This document shows positions 9,381-18,925 of a stretch of 21,784 nucleotides of DNA, piece after piece (position 1 is the first letter of the stretch; the number at the start of each line of letters is the position of its first letter). Location: contig BLXT01000621.1 of NCBI GenBank assembly GCA_019648995.1, forward strand, positions 552,567-574,350. The letters are read 5' to 3'. This DNA comes from Plakobranchus ocellatus (taxonomy: Eukaryota > Mollusca > Gastropoda > Plakobranchidae). The notes beneath the pieces are model-generated. The model had not been told where the DNA came from, searched no databases, and was given only the letters and a program-made list of their open reading frames with translations. A program made the position numbers and the translations under genes.

Positions 9381-10139
9381 CGAGGGCTGGCTGATAATTA
9401 AGTTCCGTTTGCTAGTAACTCAGTCGATTTTCGTCACATTGACCTACAATTTCATACATATTCTGCTGCAAATATTCATGCAAGAATGAAGACAGTTGAA
9501 AGCTCTAAGAGTTGAGTACACATGTCCTTTCTCTGCGCTTTCATCTCTACAGTGAGCTGTGTTGGGACCCAACGAGCAGAGACTTTTCAGTAACCCAGTA
9601 CAATTGTGATGATATGGTGCACTCCTTCTTTCGAAATGCCTACTGCATTGACAATTTCCTTTTGTTTGACCCTTCGATGTGCTCTAATCATGCAGTCAAC
9701 TTTCGATGAGCCATGACCGATGCGGAAAGGGGCCTACCCGAACGCTTTCGATCACGCAGAATTGTCTCTCTAGGGTCTTCCCCTTTAAAAATTCTTACCC
9801 ATTTGCAAACTGCACAGTCTGAAATGCACATTTCACCATAAACTGTCTTCATTCTTGCATGAATATTTGCAGCAAAACATCCCTCAGCTGCCAAAAACTC
9901 GATAACAGAGCGCTGTTTGATGAGAAGGTGATTGGATGTCGCCATTGTCTCATAAACATGGCTACCCCATCACGTGTTGCGCGTCACTGCATTATGAGTA
10001 CAAATGACGTCACACAAACTTGTTGTTCTAGTTAAGCCTAGAAAAATGGTTTGAGAGTATATGTATGAAATTTAAGGTCGATGTGAGGAAAATCGACTGA
10101 GTTATTAGCAAACGGAACTTAATTATGAGCCTGCCCTTG
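9381..10139 (-). mobile_element. Defective mariner-family transposon, 759 bp, TA-flanked
   Basis: The element is flanked by TA at 9379-9380 and 10140-10141, the target duplication used by Tc1/mariner elements. Its ends are inverted repeats of 80 bp (9381-9460 and 10060-10139), about 90% identical by eye and starting CGAGGGCTGG / CAAGGGCAGG. That is much longer than the roughly 30 bp common in mariners. It encodes only the N-terminal part of a transposase on the minus strand, and the catalytic D,D34D region is missing. Just inside the left repeat, 9461-9497 is an inverted copy (36 of 37 bases) of transposase segment 9841-9877. The left end therefore looks like an internally deleted copy of the right end joined in inverted orientation. 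The element is non-autonomous; an intact relative elsewhere would be needed for movement. Confidence 0.9.
9498..9945 (-). pseudogene. Broken mariner transposase, N-terminal part
   Basis: Reading leftward from ATG at 9945-9943, the protein begins MATSNHLLIKQRSVIEF. It contains the paired helix-turn-helix DNA-binding region typical of mariner transposases, with CKWVRIFKGEDP and the conserved RSGRP linker. After about 80 codons the frame is lost near 9700. The homology continues in another frame with RAHRRVKQKEIVNAVGIS, a GVHHII block, and then SARWVPTQLT, the counterpart of the family's ARWVP motif. A TGA at 9589-9587 interrupts this second part where the family usually has an arginine, consistent with CGA to TGA decay. 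The homology ends at 9498, before the catalytic domain. Frameshift, stop and truncation together make it non-functional. Confidence 0.9.
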
Positions 10140-10141
10140 TA
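10140..10141. other. Right TA target-site duplication of the mariner element
   Basis: TA directly follows the right inverted repeat, which ends CTGCCCTTG, and pairs with the TA at 9379-9380. Confidence 0.8.
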
Positions 10142-12451
10142 TGTATTGGTCATCAAAGCAATAGAATAGGATGGAATTTGAACAAAAAAATGAATTATTA
10201 TGTCTTCTAAACCAATTTGTCTGGGCCTTCCTACTTCTTAGTGAGATTAAATTTTGTACAATATACACCTATTTCATGTTACATTCAGGGTCTTAAGAGT
10301 GATTTAATGAAGTGGTTCTTCAGATAATTGATGTACGTTCATACATATCTTCACAAAAAATCAATTCTCTCACCTCAGACTGCTAAAATGACCTTTTATA
10401 TCTGAAGTTTATTCTTAATTTTCTTTGCAGCCACTGTGATATTAAAAAAAAAAAACCAACCAAGCAAAAAAAACTTTCATTGAGAAAAAAAATAGTGAAA
10501 CCATATAAAGGAAGAAAAACATATTTTGTATGTATCCATGTATATTGTATTTATATTTATCTCTATTGAATTGTGACGTTTACCGTGAGGCTGAATACGA
10601 TCACAGAAAAAGTGCAGCTAAAATCTTTTTAAATGGAGCAATTATCTCTGATGGGTTCTGTATGAGCCAACAGTTTTGTTGTCCACGGAGTCCCTGTACA
10701 TAAAATGTAATATTAGTTTATATTTAATGCTATCCTCCCCCTCCCCTGCGCAGTTTTTTTTTTATCTAGAATCCTTGGCTGAGATGGATTGTAAAAACAA
10801 GGTTCATTTCCAAATTTTACTGTTTGCATTACAAGAACACATAATTATATTATACAGAGAAGAAAAATGATGCCCAAATTTTATTGAGCTTTTAATTTAA
10901 TTGATACATTTTCAAAAAAAAAATGCCTGTATCCTCACAGCTTGAGAATATTCACAGAAAGGAAAACTTCATTTTTTGTAATTTCTAATTTACAATGGAC
11001 TTTTTAAACTTAAATTGAACACTCCATATATATATATGGCATTTACAATGCATATTTACATGTGGCCCAAGTGGAAAATAGAGAAAAATCATTTTGAAAA
11101 ATTTACTTACTTAACCATTTGTACCTATTTATTAATTTTTTTTTTTGTCTTTTTTTTTTTAAGCGCCCATAGCAATATTTTGATACTATCTTAAGCATTT
11201 GAGTTCCTTCATTCCTTTTTTTTTTTTTTTTTTTTTTTTTNNNNNNNNNNNNNNNNNNNNNNNNNNNNNNNNNNNNNNNNNNNNNNNNNNNNNNNNNNNN
11301 NNNNNNNNCGATGCAAACCAAAGCTGCTTATTATGAGTAATTTTATTGTTACGAAGTTTGACTTTTATACCTCAGTTGCTTTCTTCCAGCCTTGAAGGGT
11401 TTTTTGATTATAGTTGTATAAAATATTCCTGGTGGCAGAGGATCACACAGTATCAGTTGATTTATTACTTTCCCATAAATCAAGATATTTTGATCAATTG
11501 TGGGTTTTTTTTTTTGTTTTTTTTTTCAATTTTTGCATTGTCAAATTTTTTTTCTTTGTTAAATGAATTGATTTATCGAGTCACGTGGCAACCTCTAATC
11601 ATATCATTTGTTCATCGAAACCAATATATTATACACATATCAGTGTTCCTTTTTTTGTAATTCTTGTACTTAAAAATTCATTGTAAATCCTACCCTTTAC
11701 ACATTATCTTTCGCTTAGTTTCTTATGTTATGCTGAGTTGCTAAAATTAGAGATTCTTTTAAAACAAATCTCATTAACCCTCGGTTTCAGTAAAACAAGG
11801 TAAGGCATAAACCATGAATCCGGCTTATTGTTGTGTGCTCAGCAAAGAGACAAAGCAAAGGAAATATGAAGTTGGAAAGAAAACATTAATAAATTTCTAT
11901 TAGATAATGAGGAAATGTGTGCTATAGGGTTTTCTGTCACCGGAGATTAAAGATCAGCATAAAATGACATGCATTGAGCTTTTGAAAGGTTTGAATAGAC
12001 AGGCAATGCCTCTCTATTACTGAGGATGAGTTATGGATGCAGCACAGCAACCCAGAAAACATACGGTAATCCATGAAGTGTCTAACGACTCCTTTTGTTT
12101 ATAAAAGTCCCAACTCGTAGTCTGTGGTGCAAAAAGCGCTGCTTGTTCTAGGATATCTGGGTCTGGACATGCATGGTTGAAATTTATAAGAAAAGTAGGT
12201 TTAAGAAGTGAATTTAGAGCAAAATGCTTAAAGTTTTTTGTACGGTACGCATAGGTAATTGCAACAACTGCTGATATGAAAGTGAGTGAGGAACCCTTCG
12301 GTAAACAGCAATGTGATTTCTGATTCCTGTTATCGGCATTCCTGTATGGATCATAACAGAGACTGAGAAAAAAAAAAAATTTGAGATGAGTAGAGAAATT
12401 GTAGAAGGTAAAAAGTTCTATAGTAAACAGGCATTACTTTTCAGCCCCTTT
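10142..12451. other. AT-rich intergenic DNA, no gene seen
   Basis: The stretch is unique AT-rich sequence with many A and T homopolymers and short TA runs (about 11026-11036). It includes the assembly gap. Open frames here (such as 10676-10870 and 11346-11660) are T-rich and lack coding character or a splice-site context. Confidence 0.6.
11241..11308. other. Assembly gap of 68 Ns after a poly-T run
   Basis: There are 68 consecutive N positions, preceded by more than 20 Ts from about 11218. The long homopolymer is the likely cause of the gap, and the true gap size is unknown. Confidence 0.97.
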
Positions 12452-12514
12452 CAGAGCTTTCAGAGCTTTCAGAGCTTTCAGAGCTTTCAGAGCTTTCAGA
12501 GCTTTCAGAGCTTT
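12452..12514. repeat. Perfect 9-bp minisatellite, CAGAGCTTT x7
   Basis: There are seven uninterrupted identical copies of CAGAGCTTT. The perfection suggests recent expansion. No open frame of interest crosses it. Confidence 0.97.
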
Positions 12515-12660
12515 GAATAATGGAAGTTTTTTTTTAAATTCTGTTGTTTGGAATAAGAAATCATCTTAATTCATTTGAATTCTTTACATATATATTTTTT
12601 TTTTGTTGTAAATGCTGGATTTTACGAGTAACCCTCAAACTTTACAGCAATATGCCTGAT

Positions 12661-12785
12661 GTTTTATAGCGTCACCAGACAGTGTTTTATATAGCGTAAC
12701 CAGCCTGTGGTTTATAACCTTACCAGACTATTTTATCACCTTACCAGGCTATTTCATCACCTTACCTGCATGTGTTTTGCCTGTG
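12661..12785. repeat. Degenerate tandem repeat, about 21-26 bp, five copies
   Basis: ACCAG/ACCTG recurs at 12673, 12699, 12722, 12743 and 12764 within variants of TTTTAT(AG)C(G/A)TTACCAGACTA. Spacing shrinks from 26 to 21 bp. It is non-coding. Confidence 0.75.
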
Positions 12786-14119
12786 TTCTGCTTTGTAGTT
12801 CAAATGCACCAAATTTACAAACTATTTTTTTCTTATTTTACAATGTGTATGAGTATATAAATATATAAAATATATATACAAATATAAAAGTTAGTTTACA
12901 AAAAGCGTTCACATTTTACACACTTTCTGTCTCTACTGTTATTTCAAAACCAAATAGCACTCTTACTTATTACTGTAACATTTGTATCATTTTGTAGTGT
13001 AGGTTATATGCATCCCTAAACTTTACAACGACCCTTTTAGTCAAATTATTCTGCATTTTTTGGTTAACCCTCTTCTTTAGCTCATATAATTTGTTTCTCC
13101 ATCAAATAATGGATGTTTTGACATTTTCTTACACATGGGAATTTCACTTACAATCAATTTTTTACACATTGGGATTTTGCTTACAATCTTATTCCGATTT
13201 TCTTTCTTTTTTTTTTTTAACTTCAGCAAAGAATACTGTTTTGTTTTTTCCTAACTTTTTTTTCCCCTTTGTTTTTCTTTTTTAAAAGTAGAATTTTTTT
13301 TTGCCAGGCCTAGAACTTACTACTCTTCCATGGTATGATACACAAAGTTGTTGGAATGTAAAGTCTTCATTCCATTTTGCAGTGAAGTCATACTCACACT
13401 ATTTATTGATACTTAAAATATGTTTCAAGTGTGCAGTGAACAATATCAACATTCTATAACGATTTATAAACTTTCTATTAAAATGTGACCTCTTTTTTTA
13501 TGTAATGCCCCATTTTTGTTTTATTTTTTTTTTCAACACCCCCCCCCCCAATTTTTAATTTTTATTGTTATTTTCACAATTTATTTCCTACTTTAAAAAA
13601 AAAATTGTAGTGCTTGATATTTTTTTGTACAACTGATTATTGATTGTTAAAGAAAGTAATAAGTTTTGTTTAGTCTGTATTAATTTGAACCGTTTCAATG
13701 AAAACTTGATTGCTTTGTTCCCATATACAATTTTTTATTTTTTGATGGTTTTTGCATCAGAATCATTGAACTATTGCCACATTTTTTTTTTTAATTCTTG
13801 TATATCTTGGTTTCATACATATTCATTGAACTATACCCACATTTTTTTTTTCTATTTGTATATATCTGGTTTTCATATCACTAGACTACACTTCTTCACA
13901 TTCCCAGCTGTTTTGTGTGATAGAGCTTGTTTACTGTTGTTCGTATATTTAGACCGTGCCCTCCCTTGGGCTGTAGGTCCTGTAGGGTGGTGTAGGGATT
14001 TTGAGACACTCTGCGGATTTCGTTGTAAGTTTCTCTAATCTTGTTCTGCTGTTTGCCCCCAGAAATTCCCAAGAATAAATTTGCTTAACCCTATCTCCTA
14101 TCTGTATTTTATTACGCCA
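12786..14119. other. AT-rich intergenic DNA with two short two-copy repeats
   Basis: A two-copy repeat at about 13125-13190 shares TTACACAT(T)GGGA and CTTACAATC. Another at about 13755-13880 has a 60-bp period (TCATTGAACTAT at 13763 and 13823, each followed by CCACATTTTT). A run of nine or ten Cs lies near 13541-13550. No supported gene is present; the open frame at 13640-14038 is T-rich and partly repeat-derived. Confidence 0.55.
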
Positions 14120-14600
14120 TAAACAGCTTGTGTCAGGGTTATCTTCTCTTGCTAATTGATATCTTGTGCGTTACCGTATTTTGAATGCAGTTTAAGGCAG
14201 AGTTATCTTTTCGTACATATTGTTTTCTGTAAATTAGCTATTTGTGTCCTGTAAGTATTCTGTATACAGCGTCTATCAGAGTTATTTTCTCTTACTCATT
14301 GATATCTTGCATATTGTTTTGAATACAGTTTGAGGCAGAGTTATCTTTTCTTACAGATTGTTTTTTGTGTGCTACCCGTTTATATCATGTACGTTATTCT
14401 GTATGCAGCATCTATCAGAGTTATCTTCTCTTACCCCTTGTTCTTGTAGATTTCTCTGCACCCGGCCTTTATCAAGAGTTACTATTTCTTACGCATTGTT
14501 TGTTTTAAGTCATTCTGTTTCTAGCTTGTGTCTGCGTTATCTCCATCATTTCTTGTAATGTTATTTTGTATACAGTTTGTGTCAGAGCCTTCTTTGAGGA
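14120..14600. repeat. Degenerate tandem array with alternating about 60- and 80-bp units
   Basis: The core CAG(A/G)GTTAT(C/T)TTCTCTTAC recurs with its GTTAT at 14138, 14202, 14281, 14340, 14420, 14478 and 14536. The intervals are 64, 79, 59, 80, 58 and 58 bp, so a dimer of about 140 bp repeats for the first part. Most units end in a GTATACAG or GAATACAG-like sequence. Open frames across it (14358-14558, 14528-14749) are products of the repeat. Confidence 0.85.
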
Positions 14601-15627
14601 CAAAGGCATTGTGGCTGAGTAGCTACAAGACAAGCTTTTTTAAATCAGTACGTCCATATAGCCTATCCCGTAGTCTTGTGGATCTTCGGGGCAAAACGGT
14701 GATCCAGGAGCTGGCAGCCTTGAAATTTGTTTGGTCTTTCTCAACCTAAGTGCGAATATAAAAAAATAAAATAAAAAGAGGACCAAGAAAAAAAATAATG
14801 TATTTTTAAATCTGTAGTTGAAGGCTCGTTTGAACTGGTCTCAAGACAAAAGATTTCTTTCTGCTTACCTGCGCAGGTCTGATATTTTTTCTAAGAATTA
14901 GCGGAAAAAACCAAAAAATTGGTCTGAAAATGTCTAAAACTTGAATTAAAATGTCTAAAAAGAATCATTCCGCTTTGCGCCCCCCAGGTTTAGTCATCTT
15001 TGGGTCCCAATTCTTTTTTTTTTTACCAGGCAATTTTAGTGTCAGTCACTATTCGTTTGTGGTAAAGATCGTGAATTGTGCTCTTTTACGGATGTGAAGC
15101 GCAGTCCTCCCTGGTTTGGACTACCTACAGTCAGACATGTTCTCAACCACCAAAAACAGGCGGCCAGGCCGGGCTATGAACAGTTACTTCTAGTCACTAG
15201 AACAAGTGTCAATGAATGACGGAGCAGCTTTTCTCAGCATAGCTAGACCAGTTCAAAAGACCCAAAAAGTTTAAGTTATCTGAAAAAAATCTTTTATTTT
15301 ACTTCAATACCAAAACCGAGCATGACATGGAACTTTCAGGGGTTTTTCATATACATGTCTGAGCTAAGAAACAAAGACGCTCAGGTGCGCTCTCCTTTTT
15401 TGGGTCAGAATATTGTAAACTATTTGATGAATTAATTGCATTGGCAGGTGTACTTACACATGAATAGCCCTACGTTCCTTGTTCCTTTTCCTGATCAACA
15501 ATTCATACAGGGTGTGTCCTCTTCAAAGCCAAATTGATCTCTTAACGTACAAGTTTGTGTACAGATATTATAACCTATATACACAGCTGCTGTTTCTTTG
15601 TTTCAGTAATATTGTCTGTTATAATGA
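14601..15627. other. Intergenic DNA, no gene seen; 13-bp inverted repeat pair
   Basis: The sequence is moderately complex without coding frames. TTTGAACTGGTCT (14829-14841) and its exact reverse complement (15245-15257) bound about 430 bp and might be decayed ends of a small transposon. No target duplication is clear. Confidence 0.4.
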
Positions 15628-15930
15628 TAAGATCAGGCCTAATACTGCCTGTTGTCTTTTGTAACCTTAATGTTTAAAACGAATACTGTTTGATGTAATT
15701 ATAATGTTTAGCACTAATACCATTACACTGCAACTGTAATTTTAGGACTAATACTGCCTGTTGTAATTGTAATGTTCAGGGCCAATATTTATATACTGTA
15801 ACAGTAATGTTAAGGATTAATACTGCTTATGGTAATTGTAATGGTTAGGACCACTACTGTTACATTTTAATCGTAATATTTTCAACTCATTCTGCCTGAT
15901 GAATTGTAATATTTAGGACCAAGCCTGTGT
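15628..15930. repeat. Degenerate minisatellite, about 34-bp unit, nine copies
   Basis: Variants of TTAGGACTAATACTGCCTG followed by TTGTAATTGTAATG recur. The AATACTG-like core falls at about 15641, 15682, 15715, 15750, 15784, 15819, 15852, 15887 and 15921, a period of 33-41 bp. Units at 15750, 15819 and 15887 resemble each other most, hinting at a 68-bp dimer. Confidence 0.85.
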
Positions 15931-16178
15931 GTTATTAGCTCTAACTTTTTTAAAGGTCTTCTCAAGGTGTTTTTAAGTTGGTTTCACAAGTAGACACTGT
16001 TTGTTAGTCAACCTTTGGGATGATGTATTCAGAATCTGACTTGTCACATCTTGTCTAAGAAGTTGTTGCTTTTAATGCATTCATAAAAATGACTGAATAA
16101 TTGAACAGGGTATGGAACAAAAAATATGTAAGGAGCAAAGTAGGCTCTTTCTATTTTCTCTGTGTGTGTCTCTGTCTG

Positions 16179-16179
<1 letters not shown>
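15931..16179. other. Intergenic DNA, nothing supported
   Basis: This is unique AT-rich sequence between two repeat arrays. I see no gene, RNA or regulatory element that can be supported. Confidence 0.5.

Positions 16180-16229
<50 letters not shown>
16180..16229. repeat. (CT)n microsatellite, about 25 dinucleotides
   Basis: A continuous CT/TC run is preceded by a short GT run (16161-16168). Serine/leucine or arginine/glutamate open frames on either strand come from the repeat. Confidence 0.97.
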
Positions 16230-16231
<2 letters not shown>

Positions 16232-16584
16232 TTGCATACTTAATTTTTTCTTAATGATTCTGCCCACCAACAAGCAATGCACCAGAAGTACAGAGTATTC
16301 TGTCTCTATGAGAAACTCCAACATAGCCGTCCAGTCTTCAGATACTCGATATAATATGTACTTGTAATATAAACACGAGAATAGCATATTTTTTTTTTCA
16401 CATTCGATCATCTGCTGGACCATAAAGCTGCCAGATTGTTACCCCTTTGTGGTAAATATCAGATCAGATACATGTAAATTTATACATTATAAAATATAAG
16501 TTTTTAGTTTTAGTCAAATATCTGAACACATGTATACTTGTGGTATTAACAGCATAATAATAATAATAACAATTTTTTAAAAAT

Positions 16585-16790
16585 TTCATATCATGAAAAT
16601 GCCATGCGTTTTGTGTTTGTCAGGGATTGATGAATGTTTTATGAATTTCAAACTGTGAAAACACGATGCCCTTTGTGTTTTTCAGGTAATGCTGAATGTT
16701 TTATGTATTGCCTACCATGAAAACACGATGCGTCTGGTGTTTGCAATGTAAAACTAAGTGTTTTATCGTATGTGTTTTTTTCAGTGATGG
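16585..16790. repeat. Degenerate tandem repeat, about 62-bp unit, three copies
   Basis: GTGAAAACACGATGC or ATGAAAACACGATGC-like cores at about 16593, 16654 and 16717 are each followed by TTTGTGTTT, a TTCAGG-like stretch and GAATGTTTTATG. A partial fourth ending lies near 16780. It is non-coding. Confidence 0.8.
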
Positions 16791-17109
16791 TTACAATCAG
16801 TCCAAATGATCTTTATTGCAGTACATAGAGTAAATGTATTATTGTATGCTTTGGATAAGTCATTCAAGTTGTTTAATTTGTAAAAACGGGTGAGAAACGG
16901 GTGCACATATCGTTTATTGTTCGGGCATAGAATTACTTTATGCCCAAGTGTCAGTGTTGATAATGGAAGTTGGGTATCAACTTTTTTTCCCCACACGTAT
17001 GAATATGTAATTTCTTGTTGTGTCAGATTTTTTTTTTTTTTTTTTAATTATGGCATTATCATTGTGAATCATAGATAGATGCATGTCTTTTTAGAATGTT
17101 GGTTGAGTT

Positions 17110-17735
17110 TTTTTTAGCCTTTGATATATATTGTAGGTTTGGGGTTTCTAGCCTTTGACATACATGATTGTTGTTTGGCGTTTCTAGTCTTTGACATATC
17201 GCAGGCTGGGGATTTCTAGCCTTGGACATGTATGATGGCGGTTAGAAACTTTGACATGTATGACAGGGTTTTCTAACCTTTGACATGTGTGATGTTGGTT
17301 TCTAGCCTTTGACATGTATGATGGAGGTTTCTAGCCTTGGGATGTAGGAGTTTTCTAATATTTGATATGTATGATTGTGGTCTCTAGCCTTTGTAATGTT
17401 GGGGGTTTCTAGCCTTTGACATGTTGAAGGTTTAGCCATTGACATGGATGATAGCGGTTAGTAGCCTTTGACATGTTGATGATTTCAAGCCATTGACATG
17501 TATGATTGTGGTCTCTAGCCTTTGTAATGTTGGGGGTTTCTAGCCTTTGACATGTTGGAGGTTTAGCCATTGACATGGATGATAGCGGTTAGAAACTTTG
17601 ACATGTATGATGGGGTTATTCTAACCTTTGACATGTATGACAAGGGTTTCTAGCCTTTTACATGTGTAATCTTGGTTTTTAGCCTTTGACTTGTATTATA
17701 GGTAGGTTTCTGGCCATTGAAATATATGATGGAAT
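17110..17735. repeat. Degenerate minisatellite, about 26-34 bp unit, with larger block duplications
   Basis: About twenty variants of TTTCTAGCCTTTGACATG plus a short TATGATGGNGG-like spacer fill this stretch. A block containing GTGGTCTCTAGCC is duplicated with an offset of 131 bp (17379 and 17510 regions). GCGGTTAGAAACT and its following units recur with an offset of about 347 bp (17238 and 17585). Whole blocks, not only single units, have therefore been copied. Confidence 0.92.
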
Positions 17736-18925
17736 TTCTCTCATTCACTGGGGACAACATTAGTTTGTGCCGTCTTGTTTATGAAAGTCTCAGTGTTACA
17801 GAAGAACAATATTACCTGCTGCATCAGGATCTCATTGGACCGTATCACATACTGTTCTCGTGTATCGATGATTGTTCAATTCCCTGTTGTATTATCGATA
17901 CAACCAAAGTCTCTATGTTTCTATACCGTGTATCAGGGAAACCTCACATTCCATTATCACTGTTATGTTTTCATAGATTTTACATAATATATATGTATAC
18001 ATATATATATATAGAAATATTGTGGTCCATTTTTATTAACTCTAAATGAAAGTAGGACAAAATTTGTTGTTGTTGATAGTTTACATTGAATCGACACAAA
18101 AAAACAGAAACGTTAATTCTGTGTTTAAAAAAAACAAACAAACGAACGAAAATGAAAACAAAAACCCATTGTATAAAAAACATTTCCGCCCGTTTGTAAT
18201 TGTTTGACATAAACACATCGATCCAGCCAAGACTTCATGTATTTGCACTAGTGAATGCAACCAAGTATTGTTTTTTTTTTTACAGTTACCATTGCTTGGT
18301 TAGATAATTGTCCCATCTGGTTATACGCTCATGACTTTGATGTCACTAGTTAATGCTAGAAGCCTAGCCAGTTTTACAGTGTTATGGTGCACCAGCAATA
18401 GTTCATCGATCAAAGTTCTCCACTCATTAAATTTTTTCCCAGTCCCTTATCCATTTCTTTTACATGTTTGTTTTTTCGTTTTTCTTTGCTTTGCGAATTA
18501 ATATGTGAAGGAAAGGTGATTTTTTTTTCCAACCTGAAATAGCATGATCTCGTACCGTGAAGGCTTTATCAAAACTTGTATGGGGACACAGTGGGGACGA
18601 TGTTTAGAGGTTAGTATGACAAAGACAGAACCGCGTTGGGCATTTACTTCAAAAAATCGATGCATTTGATGAGTTGTCTATTGATTCTCACGCCCGAATG
18701 CGCTATGAATACTACATGTATTACTAAACATGAGGGCATTCATTTCACGGTTGTTTTTGAATGACTGAAGTATTTCATAATAATGGGGAATTTCCCTGAT
18801 AAATTAATATGAACAAATCATGGAATTATAAATCAACAGAGAAAGCGTACTTTTTTTTTTCGAGTGAAATATTGAACTGGTAGTGTGAATTTTTAAAAAT
18901 ATTTTTAAAATATTATTATTTTCTT
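17736..18925. other. Intergenic DNA with a short TA/ATGTATAC tract
   Basis: A TA-rich tract lies at 17985-18015. The remainder is AT-rich unique sequence. Open frames at 17717-18049 and 17980-18216 lack homology that I recognise. Confidence 0.5.

Noticed and set aside
9512..9709. + strand open frame over the mariner element
   Set aside because: It is antisense to the decayed transposase, which carries the family motifs.
11103..11321. Open frame containing unknown residues and a lysine run
   Set aside because: It spans the N gap and the poly-T tract.
16101..16423. Open frames on both strands across the CT microsatellite
   Set aside because: They are low-complexity SL or RE runs produced by the dinucleotide repeat.
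14120..17735. Could the regular arrays be CRISPR repeats?
   Set aside because: Units are contiguous and diverged, with no unique spacers between identical repeats, and the context is eukaryotic.
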